A stretch of 64,000 bases of DNA from Caprimulgus europaeus (lineage: Eukaryota > Chordata > Aves > Caprimulgiformes > Caprimulgidae). A model generated the notes under the pieces. It searched no databases. It was not told the DNA's origin and was given only the letters and a program-made list of their open reading frames with translations. Of this stretch, positions 13,443 to 27,254 are shown piece after piece. A program made the translations under genes and the position numbers. Each line of letters opens with the position of its first letter. Positions within the stretch are counted from its first letter, which is position 1. The stretch spans positions 46,130,965 through 46,194,964 of the forward strand of contig OU015530.1 in NCBI GenBank assembly GCA_907165065.1, given 5' to 3'.

Positions 13443-16400
13443 AAAACACAAAAACAAAAATGAAAAAACAAAAACCCTTTGGATTTTGGTAAAGTATCAG
13501 TTCCAATAGAGAAGCTGGGGAGACATGCAACCGTAGCTGTCAGTCACAAGCCATAAGGACTCCAGTCCCAGCTTCCTTTTAGTTCTGAAATGCTTGTGCA
13601 TCATATGATTCCACCCAAATTCATAGCAGTCACCTTTAATGGGACAAAAGACTTCAAGAAAAACAGCGGCTGCAAAAACTGCTTTCAATGACTGAGAATG
13701 AAGGCAAAATTATGTCTGGCAACATTCCAGAAATGCTTGTGCTTAAGTGGAACTGGAGGAAAGCCAAAAAATTCATTTGCTCTGAATGCAAATATTATCA
13801 CACAGCTCTCATCATAACATGGTAAAAGATAAAACCATACTCAAGGGAGCAAAGACATCGACCATTTGCACAAATGCCGTGATTCTGACCAGTTTCATCA
13901 GCAAAAAGTAGAAGCTACTGTTTTAACTGTGTGTGGGTTAAAAAAAAAATAAAAAAAAATAAATCTTTCTCACTGGGATTATATCTCAGGTATTTCTTAC
14001 CACAGTACTGTCCTTTAAAGTGTCCATCTGCCCCATCTTTGACAAGTACAGTTAGGCCAACTTGTCAGTGCTGAGCATTTCAGCCAATCACCTGTATTCA
14101 GCTCTCATTTTTTGCTCAAAACTTTAAAATTGGATTAAGTATTCTTCTAGTTCATAGCCTGTGTGCTCAGCATGTTTCACTACTGACTAGCAGCACTAAA
14201 TCTTGATAAACCTATTACTGGGAAATCCTCAGAGGAAAAAAAAACAAACCCACACCTGTTCTCTCTGCTTTTTAATATGCGTGACTATATTAATGTATTT
14301 CTGATAGTAACTACTCTCTTCACTCAGGTTCAAGGTGCCACTCCTAATGGCATCTGTAGAAACTGAACCCAAACAACTGAGGGCAGAATTGCTCCAAATA
14401 GCCTTAGTCTCAGATTGAACGAGACTCACTTATCATTTATGTGGCACAGTCAGGTGGCCTTATTTCCTAGCACTGCAATCAGAAAACTATTGACCAGCAA
14501 CAATACAGGTTTCACTTCATATTACTAAAATGAACAACCCCTACAGGAAAGTTGTTTTTTTCATAAATTTCAGATGATTCACTGAAGTAAGAATCCTGAA
14601 CTTATAGATGAGGAGCTTAAGCACGGAGATGTCAAGCAACCTGTGAGAATTAACTATCCTTCAGCTTCCCAGACCCCCTTTTCTCAGTAGTGAGCTGTGT
14701 TGAATATATGTTGTGGTTTATGGAATCAGTAGCTCTTCCGGGGACTTTGATACCTTGGCTCCTTTTCTTCCAATAGTTCTTTTCTTGGATGGAATGTATC
14801 ACACTTAAGTGTATGCATGCAGTATAGGTTTGCTGTTTTTCATTCCTCTGTAGTAAAACACCTTGTGAAGATTGCCCCTGTTTCCATTTATTTGTTTATT
14901 TTAAAGGTCATGAGGGAGTCGTTCCCAGACACATGAATTTTAAAGGCAGGTGAAATGAATCCCTTGATGACTCTATTTTCCCATTCATGAAACCAAAAAC
15001 TTTCTCCACCTTTCTTTTGTGGCTTTTTTGTTTGGTTAGTTTGGGGGTTTGGGGGTTTTTTGGGGTTTTTTTTTGGTATTTTTGTGACCTTAGTGTTTCA
15101 AATCAACAAGTAAGACACAGTCTTAAATTTAAACTATGCGGTACTCAATGTAATAGGAAACAACTTAAATATTAATATCTCATGCTGCATAACAAGTAGA
15201 AAAAAAATGAAAATTAATAAAGGTAAGAAAATCTTAAGGCTCAAGACAATAATGTTAAATGCACACAGATCTGTGCATATTGCAATGCACTACCCTTCAT
15301 GCAGAAATCTCTGTCACAAATTTTAACACAGACATGCTGCAGGTTGTAATTTCTTTCTACATTGTAAGTTAGTTCTATGATGATCTAGTAGTTACCTAGG
15401 AAACAAATTTAGAAAGGAAGTATTGGTGATTGTGTAAGGACTGATTTGGGTTTTTGGCTTTGAGGTGGAATTTTTTTCATATTTTCAGAGATTTAAAAGA
15501 ATTTAATATTGCTAAATATTGAAGAATTTACAAATTTACTTCTAGTCTTTCTTACTAGTTTAGCTATATCATGATGTACTAAGACTAACAAGTCATAATA
15601 AAAGCATAAAGTTTTTTAAAGGCTCTGAATAAATTGTACAATTATGAACAGATATTAAGCTGCTCCTTATCAACACTCTGTCAATGACACTGGTTTATTT
15701 TTGACATGAATATTCATAATATCACAAACTTCCTTACAGCTTTGGCTGATCTATTAATAAAAATCAGGTATTCCTATTATAAACACACTTAGGTGATAAG
15801 AGATATCTTGTATTCAGCTCTCCACCTGTACCACTTTAAATTTTGGTGATTTCAGCACATCTATTTAGGCCACAATGAGCAAGAGCTTCTCAAATAAATT
15901 TACACATTATTTTAAGGTATGTGGTTTAATCGTTCCTGCTGTATGTGTTTCAGATAAACTAAAATTCTTGTGCTGTAACAGATTGTTCTAACAATAAGGT
16001 ACTGGACATGAAATCTTCAGGGGAGAAATAACACAATAGCTTTTAGACATTAAAGGAAATAATTCATGTATTACATTTATGTTTGTTTTTAAAAAGGTAA
16101 AGGTATATTAATTCATCAAAGTTTTGCAATGAAAGAAATAGCCAATCTGCTAGCATTAGGAAAAGTGAAGCATGGCATCCTATTAATTTATAGTAAGATT
16201 TTTTTTTACTTAATAATGATTGAGTTCACAAAAACTTTATTTAAAAAATTTGTTTACTCTGTTCAGCTATCTACTTTCATGAACTCAGTATCTGTAATCA
16301 GCATGGTTAATGTATCTGTAATGCATTAAGAAACAGGCTAAGTAGCACAGCTGATATAATTTAAATTCAATAAATTCCTAAAATAGCTGCCTAAAAATGC

Positions 16401-17727
16401 TGGTGAAACAAAACAGAAAGACCAAAAAAGTGTATTGCCATATGTTTGAAAACCTGTATATAGCTTCTACTTACTTTATAACTTGCCAGTAATATCACTG
16501 TGCAAAATGTATGGCAATAAAATATATAATCTAAGCCTCAGAATCACTATTTGGAATTCCAAACCTTAGAAGTAATTACTGCTGTGCAGGGCTGGAAGCT
16601 CACCCAAAAATATTGAAAAGGCTTGTTGAAAATTGCTGCTTCCTCCCCTTTTTATTTGAAATTTGAGAGGTTTCATACAGTTCTAGTGGCCATTGTTGTT
16701 ATGATTTTATCTCCATTTTTCTGTCCAGTGCCAGCTTTTCATAAGTTTAACTAATAGGCTTTGAATAAAAAGTGTTGGTGTCTATGTGGTATTTCATTTT
16801 CTTAAAACATTCTTAAGATATTTATAGGATGTTTAGACTTTTGTGTTGAAATGTTTAGACTTATTGAAAACTATAAATTTAGGGAGTGTACATTTATTTT
16901 GGTCTGTAAATCTCACGTGAGATGTAAAGCAAACTTGTATTATGAAAAGAAAATCAGTTCAGTGTTTATATAAACTATGATGTTTTCAAACCTTATGCAT
17001 GAGCAAAATCCCCTTTTTTTTTTTTTTAATTTCTTAGAGAAGAAACTTACATACCTTTAGTGATACAAAGAATTTGCTTAATAGAATCTTTGGTACACAC
17101 TTGATAAGAAGTGAAGATGAGGAATGTCTATTTTATTTGTTTAATTTAACATGAATGTCCAAGGCTCATTTATGTTATACTTCTGAGTATAGTGTCTGGA
17201 TTTTTTTTACCCCTAGATGTCCATAGTACAGGACTGTGAATCATATTCATATTTAATCTCTGATGGATGAACTTTGTTGACAAAATATAACTGATATCTT
17301 TCTTTTGTAGTAAACTGTTATAGCTATTTCACCTTTCATGCATTCAATTCCCGTAAAAACACCAAGAAAAATAAATGCAAAGAAACTAAGAACAAAACTA
17401 ATGTGAGTGCAAGATCAAGAGGTGGAATGTAAAGCATGTGAAGGCCAGGAAATAAATGACTGTTCTTTTTAGTACAACATTACCTTGGTCTTATTCCATA
17501 TACACTTTCTCTTCTATGTGAACTTTGGTGTTTTACCATTTATTATCTAATATCACCACTGTACCTACACAGAGCAACACCACATTCAAGTAATTTGTGG
17601 ATTCTTCTGAATTTGATTTTTCTTTATTTCCCATTTTAAACGGTTGAATCCTTTTGAACTTACAGTTGCATACATGTGATATGCACAAGCATCACACTCA
17701 ATAGAAGAATCAGCTGTGTGGTGGTCT

Positions 17728-17732
<5 letters not shown>

Positions 17733-17758
<26 letters not shown>
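17733..17758. repeat. Poly(T) tract, 26 bases
   Basis: An uninterrupted run of 26 T. On the minus strand it reads as poly(A), but no retrotransposon body was recognised beside it. Confidence 0.95.
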
Positions 17759-18572
17759 GAGTTAAAAGGAAATTAGTTTTTTGGATCAGAATACACCATT
17801 TATGACTTCGATGGAGATGAGTTCCTCCCAAAAGCTTTTGCTTAGCTCCAGCCTTCTAAATGCTGGGCAAGGCACTCCGTGTCCCATACACTCCTATTTG
17901 TCCTCTTCAGCACACTATTCCACAAGGATGGATACACAGAGTCACCGAAACCACTTGTGTGTCTTACTGGGATATCTCAAGCAGCAGCTTTCTCTGGCCA
18001 GGTAACCCTGGCACAAATTTCATTCACTGTACTCTCAAGCTAGAAAATCTGCCCCTCTGTCTTCAGTGCTGTGTCTAGTAGCATTAATAAAATAAAAATA
18101 AATAAATTGAGGATTTAATTCCAGCCACCAGATAATTTTGGAAGCATTTCCATTTTCCAATCTGAAATTTCTTTTAACCAAAAGACAGTACATCATTTCC
18201 ACTTTTCCATTCATCCTCCTCTCCCATATAGAGAAATAGATTTGAAACTAAAGGTCAAAAGGTTAAGTACTGGACATATTTGATTTAATTTAGCTGCTGC
18301 TGTCTTTCTCTTGTAGAAGAGAGTAATGTTTTTGTGTATTAAATTAAGTTGTTGAGTTTAGGGATTTATTTTATAATGGCTTTGTTATATAAGACAATGC
18401 TTTAGCATATGTAAAATTTTTTAAAATAGTTAGAATCTGCCCTTCCATATAATGATTCTGCATATAAAGATAACTTTTGTTCTTTGCTTTTTGTTACTAG
18501 TAAAATAAATTATTCAGAGAAATAACATTAATTACAATTAGAAATACCAAACTTGAAGTTTTAGTTCATTAC

Positions 18573-18655
18573 CTTGGGTTTCCACAAATGTAATAATGGA
18601 TTGAATTGCATTTGCTCCAGGGTTATTCTTTTGTACAAAACTCCAATCTGTTTTT
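18573..18655 (-). CDS. Candidate internal coding exon (83 nt) of the same unidentified gene
   Basis: On the minus strand the segment is preceded by a 3' splice-like site (tactgttaacag) and followed by a strong 5' splice-like site (cccaag|gtaatg). Between them one frame is open and reads KTDWSFVQKNNPGANA, then IQSIITFVETQ. It ends after one base of a codon, and the candidate terminal exon at 12213-12388 begins with two bases, so the reading frame joins (G + AT = Asp). The joined peptide is a continuous, protein-like C-terminus. I do not recognise the family. An 83-base open segment is not rare by chance; the support is the pair of splice signals and the matching phase. Confidence 0.28.
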
Positions 18656-21600
18656 CTGTTAACAGTACATTTAACAATGTAAGAAAGACTACAGACTAGA
18701 ACATTATTCTCTTCGAGATAAGGAAATAATTTGCTCAGGTGTGTGAGTAGAAAGTAACCCAACATGTGAATTAACTGCAGCATTTATGTGCTTCAGCTTT
18801 ACAAAAGGCATTGTTACTTTAAAAAAAAAAAAAAAAAAAAGAAAAGATAAAAAAAGCTTTCTTCTTTTTATAGTCAGCATATCATGGCAAGAAATCAGCA
18901 GTTACAGCTGCTGAAAATCAGATCACATCAAATACAACACACATTCAAATGTCTTCAGGAAAGGCACTTTTTATGGAAATTTACAGTTCTGGGAAGAGGA
19001 TAGTCCCTGATCTCATCCGGACCTTACACTGGACCTTTAACGGCAGTACTAAAGTGTGGCATTAAGTGACTGGTGTTTTCATCAACTTGATGTTACATAC
19101 TTCCTGAAAAACCTTTGAGTATAGACAGTTTTCTTGCTACCTTGTCAGACATTAGGAAGCTTACCTGATAGTACCTATACTTAGTTTTTACAGAAACTTC
19201 ATAGAGGCTGTTATACCTACATTTTATGGAATAGTTATCCATGTTTCAAGCTTGGGCTGGCACACACAATCTTGGTATAATGGAAAAATATATGGCTTAG
19301 CAGAGTTATAGGAAAATGCTGACTGAAGGTGGTGGAGAAGAAACTAGGAATTCCTAGAAGAAGTAAGAATAACTGATGTATTTGTCTCAGTTCCTAAGAA
19401 AATGAATGAGAAAAATGTGATATTAACTCACAGTATTATCCTTTGAAGTTATGATCTTTGGTTTTGGTGATTTACATTTGTGGAGATTTTCAAGACTCAT
19501 CTGTACAAAACCCTAAGGGACCAAATCTGCATTCTGCATTGACCCAATTTTCAGCACCTCTTGGAGTCTCTGTTAACCCAATGACTCTGCAATAATGTGA
19601 TTTCCTGAATGAGGGCAGTATCCTTCAACTTCTCTCTCTGGATTTTTTCCTTATGTTCTGAATAAAAAAAAAAAGTCACTAAAGAACTCCAGAGCTTGCT
19701 GCTTAGTCAGTTTTCCTAGTCCTCCAAATTCTTCAATAATCAGAGTTCCATACTCCCCGGTGCTTTGAGTAGTGCTCAAAACATATTTTGTGTAATTAAT
19801 CAGCATAATTTGGTGATTTATAAAAAACAATGTTAAAGTTGTTCTCCTTCATCATTACTAGGACACTTTCTGTACGTCTGTCCTTCTTTTGTTCCAGACT
19901 CAGGAAAAATATATATGTGAATAAATACTTTTTTTATTTTCCATTTCTTCATTTGCTCTGATAGAGTGTTCATCAAATAAATTGCATTCTACTGTTAATT
20001 AATTTGAGATTTTCCCTATAATTATCTTGAAAAATATCCAGCATAAATCTGTTGATAACAATGTGGAATACCAGTTCCAGCATAAAAATGGCCCAAGACA
20101 GACTCTTTCTTAGGAATCTATCTTCAAAATTTAATTAGGTCTTGATTTTCTTAAATTTATCTAACACTATGACCCTTTGGGGAAATATGTATAGAATTTA
20201 ATACAGTTTCGTATCCCGACAGGGAATTCTAACAAATATCTCAAAAAAGCTTGTTAGAAATACCTTCTTCCACAAATGTATCTAAAGTATGTAGATCAAA
20301 TACGTACAGGTATTTAATTCTTGTAAAACTATTATAATCTTTATCAGTAGTATTGCTCTCATCAGGAAAGTTTTTTTTCAACAGGAAGGATTATGTACAA
20401 GTTATTATTATATGGTTCATTAAGCTTTTCCTCTTTCTACTATTGAAGTATCCACAAATCTCCACCAGCTTAGCTTTAGCGAAACACCAGATAAGTTCAG
20501 AAAAGGACATTTTCAAACTGCACAAGATATTTTTTGCTTAAATAACCTCTTTTTTTTTATCAAGAAACCACTGTGGATCCCTGATAAAGAAGTTGCCTTT
20601 TCTTGCCCCACTCCCATAGACTGGTAAGCCTCACCCCTTCTTTACAGCAATTCACTCTACAGAGCAGCCACAGGTTGCTGTTGTTGCTGTTTTTCCTCGG
20701 CTTCCCTTAATCATTTAACATAAAATGACAAGAAATGCTGAAACAGTACTCCATATATCTTCTCAGTTATGGCTGTACTTGAATACTGGGAACAAAGTAC
20801 TGGACATAATGCTTCTCTTGCATATTATAAATAAAATTAAGAAGAACTGGAAGCAAATTATTACTTATGTTTTTGGTGCTTGAGAAAATATTTTTTTTTT
20901 TTCTCTTTTAAGCATATCTTCGCTATTCTTACTTTTATGACTGATAAGTTATGAGATACCTTGCAATCTAGGAGCATCTCCATGATTTAAATTGCTGACA
21001 TGTATACCACCAAAAAAGGAAATTTGATTACAAAAGTAAAGATGACTGACATCTGAGATCTTATAATTGTTCTAATCAACAGGTTAGGTTTATTTTCTCT
21101 GTTGGGTGTTGGCACTCTAATAGGTTATTTTCTTCACAACTTTTCATCTTCTAAGGGTTGCTGGAATCTTGTATCTTCCTTCTTGCTTTCCAACACTTCT
21201 AACATTTACAGTCTTTTCTAGGTGCCTTTAGGCACCTGATTCCCAAGTTTGGGACATTGGGCTCAAATTGTGGAACAAACATAACTTTTTTTATTATTAT
21301 TATTTTGGCAGAGAAGACTCCCAGAAATTTTTGAAGCACATTCTCCTTCTCAGTGTTTGCAGCTGGGCAGAGAGTGGCATGAGAAGGTGAGTTAAATGAA
21401 ACATAAAGAGATCAGTTATTTGCATTTATGTTGCAGAACAGTCCAGTAATAGGGCCAGGAAAACCTCAGACCAGGTCAAGAGCAGTTTCCAGAGTTGCCC
21501 TCCTGGAAACACTGACTTCATGATCAGATCCATCTCCATATTATCGACAGAGCAAATACCACTATAGTAAGCAATTCCATGTGTATCACATATTCTTGTC

Positions 21601-22757
21601 ACTTCAAATTCCCTTGACTCTAGCTTGTATCTAATTTTTTTTTAATTTGTTTGGGGTTTGCCCTTTCATGTTACCCACTATTTATATTCTACAGGAAAGA
21701 GACAGAAGCACAGGTACTTTAAGACTCATCCAGAATGCTCCATGTTGTATCATTAATGTTTTGCCAGAGACCTTCTCTGACCAGCAGCACCTTGCTCCTG
21801 CAAATGCTCAGGTCATTCAGCTGGAGCAGACATTCAACTGTAAAAATTAATGTGTTGTTAGCGGAGAAAGCTTTAAATGTTACTTCCACCTAAAAAGGCA
21901 AACTAGCATTCCTAAACTGTGACAAGGAGAGATGGTGATTCATCAGACACAAGGGCATATTTTTCCCCACCCTGTTGTTTGCTCTTCTACTAAGAGCAAG
22001 CAGAGGTAGCAAGCTCTGCCTTAAAAGTCTTCAGATATATTTCTTCTGTTAAATAAGACCCACATGGGAAATGGCTACAAGTACTGTAACACCATAGGTT
22101 ATTTGTCTCCACAGGAATTATTAGAGAGAAAGTATCTTTCTTTCTGAAGTGGATTGCATTCATTGAAGCCATTTGGTGTTTTTCCCCCATTGTTATTTAT
22201 TAGCATTTCATAGACACTCATAATAATAACTCACAATCTATAATAATGTAATAAATCTTAAAAAAAAAGGTTAGTGTTGTCCTTTCACTTTTTGTTATAC
22301 ACTTTGTTGCCATAAATCTTTCACATTTCTTCCAAAAATAGAAGGAACACCCCATTATATTTCTCTGAAGCAGAAAAAGGCTGCAGTGCTATAACTATGT
22401 GATTTTACCTCACTGGACCTACTGCCTCAATGAGGTAGAAGTCCTTGCTCCACTGGAAGCTCTAAATCCAGTCTGGATACTGGTTAAAGGCTTTTTGCTC
22501 TCAGGAGCAAAATGATTTGGTGACTGAATTGCTTAGTTGTAGGTACATTGCTGCAAGCTGATGCTGCATATTTCTAGTTGTTCCTATCCACCTTATTTTC
22601 CAACTGGTGATTTCTATTTTCATTTCTAGGTTCACAGTTCATTTGCACTTGACCCCTCAGAGATTGTTTTCTTGAGCAGGCATTTTGTAAAAGTACACAG
22701 AATGGATTAACCGCAGTTCTCCACTGTACTCTGTATCGTGTGTTCTTTAAAAGGTAC
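18656..22757. other. AT-rich stretch, possible intron, no gene seen
   Basis: No recognised element. It holds a 20-base poly(A) at 18821-18840 and a short TTA repeat near 21290-21305. It would be an intron under the minus-strand gene model. Confidence 0.4.
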
Positions 22758-22834
22758 TTTATAGGCACAGACTTTTTTTTCCTGTCATATAGCTCCTGCA
22801 TTCTGGTTCCTATGCTTTCTCCATTTTTACTGCT
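22758..22834 (-). CDS. Candidate internal coding exon (77 nt) of the same unidentified gene
   Basis: On the minus strand this is preceded by a good 3' splice site (catttctcatttgcag) and followed by a weaker 5' site (ataaa|gtacct). The open frame reads SSKNGESIGTRMQEL, then YDRKKKSVPI, a hydrophilic, lysine-rich peptide. It begins at a codon boundary and ends after two bases. The candidate exon at 18573-18655 begins with one base, so the phase joins and yields Lys at the junction. The weak donor and the run of eight A in the exon are reasons for doubt. No family recognised. Confidence 0.22.
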
Positions 22835-25677
22835 CTGCAAATGAGAAATGTGATCTATGTTTTGGATTTGTGTTTTTGGTGGGTTTTGTGCATGGATAGT
22901 TTTTTTCTGTACAGTATGTTAATGGTATTTGCATTTCAGATATGCCAGATTCCTTTGCTAGTTGCTTGAGACACAGCACAAGAATGAATTACTCTGAACT
23001 GTCTATCTGTCTCCTGACAGGTCTGCTTGAAAAGCAGCTTGCCTGAAGCTGAATTCATTGTTATTTCACTTATCTCCAAGTCAGCAAGAGACAGTTTTGC
23101 AAATCTCTAACATAAGGCATGAAATGGAATTCAACAGCAACACTGATTTTCTTCTTTTTATTTGGCCAAATGTATGGAGTCTAGTAGATTGTTAATACAG
23201 AGAGCACATTTTGGGATGTTTTCTTGAAATGTTGACTTTATTAAAATCAATCACCTTGTGAGACAAACACTAAAAACACAGAGAATCAATTCTCCCTGTT
23301 TTATTTATCTTTCCCTGTATCTACTTCAAAATACAACTTTTGGGGTCAAACACAATGAAGTTGATAGCATCTACTGAGGTGTGTAAGACATATTAGTCTC
23401 CCTTTTTTTGACTGTTATTATACATTGCTGCTGATAAATGCTAATAAATTATATAAATAAACAATTAGCTTAAGCCCATTAGAAGACATTCAATTTTCAT
23501 GAGGCAGAATGCCTCCCTGAACTTTCCAGGGCACAGAGTTGATCTCAAACACATTTTCCTAATTATAGTGTTGTGGGTAGTAATTGACTTCCACTCATGG
23601 GTTGGTTCCCATCTATATACTTGTGTGAAAAGAAGCCAAGTTTTTAAAGGATATGTCTATACTAGTAATCTACACAAGAAGAGGGCCTCAAGGACACAAT
23701 CATCTACATAATCATAATCAGGATGGTCCCCACTGTGGGTCATCTACTGCTCCAAACAGCGAGCAGGCCTAAGCCAGTCCCCGTGTTAAGCACCAGGACC
23801 AGAGGAACATTCCTTTTCCATGGTTTCTGTGTAGTTACCCCTCTGTCCCTCAAGGAAGTCAGTTTAACTTTTCAAATGTGAGCTCTGCCACTTACCCTCA
23901 GAACTAGAGAAGATAATTTATATTTTCAGTAGAAACAATGCAGTCAAAGACTGCTTCCATCAGGGGAACAGAGCTTTCAGGCCTGGCTTGGCACAGCCCC
24001 CCTGCTTGTGTGAACACAGCCCCAAACACCCAGAATACCCATACCCATTGAGTACAGTTATTCGCCCTTCTTTGGCTTTTGCATCTTGCTAAGCCACCTT
24101 TTTTCATGGAAAGAGTCCTCTTCCTTCCTATGGTTCCTCTCCTCTTCAACTGAAGGTTGCCTGCTGAAGAAATAATTGGGGCTATGATATGAGATCCTAG
24201 GCCTGTCCTGATCCATGACACAGCTTTCAAGACTATCTCTGCATCAGTAAATTAAAATGGGCTAGAAGCTATCCTGTGGCCAGGAGGGCAGGAGGTATAA
24301 CACAGCACACCACCATAGGGCTCAGTTTCCTTTCCACCGCGGCTGACTGGCTTTGTCCATACTGGAAATCTTCCTGGGTCCTCCAACTCTGCTATCCCTG
24401 AACAACAGTTTCAGAGATCAGAACCGCCTTAAAGGGTGCTAGCAGAGTATTATGTGCCAACTTCATGCCTTTTCAGTTACACCAGGAGTCTTTAGAGACA
24501 TTGTTGCCTTGATAACAGGGTGCTAAAAAGTCTTCAGACTTCTGCAACTCGTTCCCCTGCCTGAGGACTTTGAGATTCATCACAGAGAATCTTTCTTAGA
24601 GTGTTTGAAAAGCATATGGAGTGCACTGAGATGCTGTAGATAACCTCACTTAGAAGATGCCATTTCCCTCGCTCTCTATATGGGATGTAAAAAGAACGGC
24701 AAAAAATCTCAAATAAGAGTCAGGAGTAGGCCAAATCCATCTTTAAAAAAAAAAAAATAATATTTTTTTTTCTTAGAAAATTTGGCAGTTAGACTGGAAA
24801 GAATTCGCCATTAAAACCCAAGAGCCAGTTCTTTTTACAAATCAGGGGATAACATTAGCAAAAGTGGCTGAGGTCAAAATGCTAAGCTTAAGTCTGAAAC
24901 AGTGATATTTTCTAGCATTGTAACAGAACAAGAGTCTGGTTACTGCAAGTTACAGTACTAGATCCTTATGTAATTTCCCAATTACTAACGCACAGTAAGT
25001 TTTATTTCTCTTATTTTCTTTTTAGTTTCATCAAAAAGACCAGATCAAGTGCAACCTGCTATTGTAGGGATTTTTAATCAAATGCAATTATATAATTAAT
25101 GATACAATACTAAGCCATGGCAGTCCAATTACCATTGATGAACTTTTCTTCAGGGGTCTCTAGCTCTTCATAGTGGAGACTGGTAGAGAATGGATTCCTA
25201 ATAGGCAGCTCAGAGCCCCTTGGGCTGTGTCATAGACAAATAGAATTTCACATGCTTGTATTGCTCTTGTCTTATTCTAACAGCTCTCCTGCTAGTCATA
25301 CTGAATGAGTGAGGCTTATTCTATTCTGTTGAAGCCAACTAAAAGTTCTGCATGAATGCTGTAACCAACAAATGCAAATATTGGAGTGAAGCAGTGTAGC
25401 ATATTGTGTTTTCCTCTAGCAGCAGCAAATTTCAGGGTAGGAAATTTCACTACGGTTAACACTGTTAGGAATTTTATTAACCATTCTTTTGGTCAGATAT
25501 ACCAGGAAATAAATGAATTAGTGATTAAGTAGTCAATAGCATATACTCAGACAGCTTAAAACTGTACTAAAAGAATTGAAACTTGCTTTGTAATGTCCCT
25601 TCCTCTCACATAAATTATAAAATAAACAAGATCCATACCTCACACACAGCAGGTTGTTTTGTTTTTTTTTTTAATAT

Positions 25678-25726
25678 GGAGAGAAAGAGAGAGAAAGAGA
25701 AAGGAGAGGGGGAAAGAAAAAGAAAA
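25678..25726. repeat. GA-rich purine tract
   Basis: About 49 bases consisting almost entirely of G and A on the plus strand, an imperfect (GAGAAA)n-like low-complexity tract. Confidence 0.8.
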
Positions 25727-26310
25727 TTATTGAAAAGTAACTAACTATATAAACTACCTCCTCTCAAGTAATAGAATAACTTAGAACATAATGACAAAAA
25801 CTAAAGAGCAAATCTATCCTTTTTTGTGCACATCTAGTCATAGTCCCTGAACAGCATGGCTTATAGTCATTATATAAAGCCGGTCAGGGAAGATGATTGG
25901 GGGAAAATGCCAGAGAAAATGCAAGAGAAAAGTTTTACAGAGCTACTGGTGTCATGAGAGGACTTGACTCTATTTCTTCTATAAATAATCTTCTTGGGCT
26001 CAAAACAGGGTACAGCTACTCTGGTAACAAAGAAGGAAGGGTGTACAGCAGCACAGCTTCTTCACTCAAAATGCTGAAAAACTCTTACTACATGCAGTGC
26101 TAATGAGAAGGACTACAATCTCATTACTGCTCTCCAGGAAGTTTCCACACTTCTGCTAGGGACACAAAGCCTCCCAGAATGAAACCACATGATGAAGCAA
26201 TAAAATCCTCTGGAGGGAAAAAAATAAAATAATAATAATAATAAAAAAACATATATATGTAATAAAATGATATGTATCTATCAGTTTAAATATATCTCTG
26301 GAATTATTAA

Positions 26311-26356
26311 TGGAGTGCATTAGCCCTGACTACTGGAGTGCATTACCCTTGACTAC
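26311..26356. repeat. 23-bp tandem duplication
   Basis: Two adjacent units beginning tggagtgcatta and ending gactac, differing at two positions. It looks like a simple local duplication. Confidence 0.9.
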
Positions 26357-27234
26357 TTCCTGTCTTTTACCTCCTTACATGTTGTGTTGTTGCAAATTTG
26401 CTGTATGCATGTGCCAGTAACCCTATAAGCCATTAGCTCATCTCAGTAATTTGGAAAATAATGGAGGAAAGTTAAGTAATTTTTGGACAGATTGGGTTTT
26501 TTGGTTTTTCTTTTTTTTTTTTTTATTCCTTACTATTCAGTCTTCTCTTGAGACGAAGAATTATGCTTTGCTGTACATTGCTAAACATGAAAAAAAAAGT
26601 TGTTCCATACAAGGAGGGAATGTATAAATCCCTAACATGAAGTTTTTCAACCCACAATCTCTTACTCAGCTAAATTACTCCAATTTAGTCCAAAAGACAT
26701 TTATTTGTTCCTCCTGCCATTGGTACTATTACACAGATTGTTCCTATTACAGAGCTATAGTTTCTTTATGAAGCTGGCTTTGGTTTTTACAGCCAAAATG
26801 ACGTGTAAAAAATTGCAAAATCAAATATATATTGTGACTATTGATTGTGTATCTACAATGAGCCATAAAACTTAATCACAATCATGAAATCTCTTCATAG
26901 AATTACTACTTTAAGGCTCTAAATAAATGAACTGGAAGAGTTATTTTACAATTCTTATACAAATATCAAACATATATGTATTGTTTTAGAAAGAAATTAA
27001 TTGATTACCATTAATCCTACAGTGAAATGGATTTTTTTTGAAACATAATACATCAGCACACCAACTGACAATATAGGTTTATGGACAAAAATTCTGCTTG
27101 GTCATAAATGTCTGGATCTGCAATTTGCACTACATCACCAGATACAGAGCCATGTAATCAACAATAAAAAGGGTTCATATGAATACTGGTATTTGTATCT
27201 GTTGACAAAGATGAATATTGACATCTACAGAAAT

Positions 27235-27254
27235 ATATATATATATATATATAT
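27235..27254. repeat. (AT)10 microsatellite
   Basis: Twenty uninterrupted bases of alternating A and T. Confidence 0.95.

Larger units (their letters stand above)
12389..18572. other. AT-rich stretch, possible intron, no gene seen
   Basis: No recognised element. It includes an (AC)n microsatellite at 13425-13442, G-run/T-run tracts at 15043-15080, C/A-rich low complexity near 12952-12985 and 13440-13480, and a 26-base T run at 17733-17758. If the minus-strand gene model is right, this is its last intron. Confidence 0.4.

Noticed and set aside
17733..17758. Poly(T) run as the tail of a minus-strand processed retrocopy
   Set aside because: No gene-like or SINE-like body was visible on the adjacent side; bird genomes also have few poly(A)-tailed retrocopies because CR1 does not use poly(A).
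23904..24230. 108-codon minus-strand open frame in a moderately GC-richer patch
   Set aside because: No recognisable motif, no convincing splice signals at its ends and no family resemblance.
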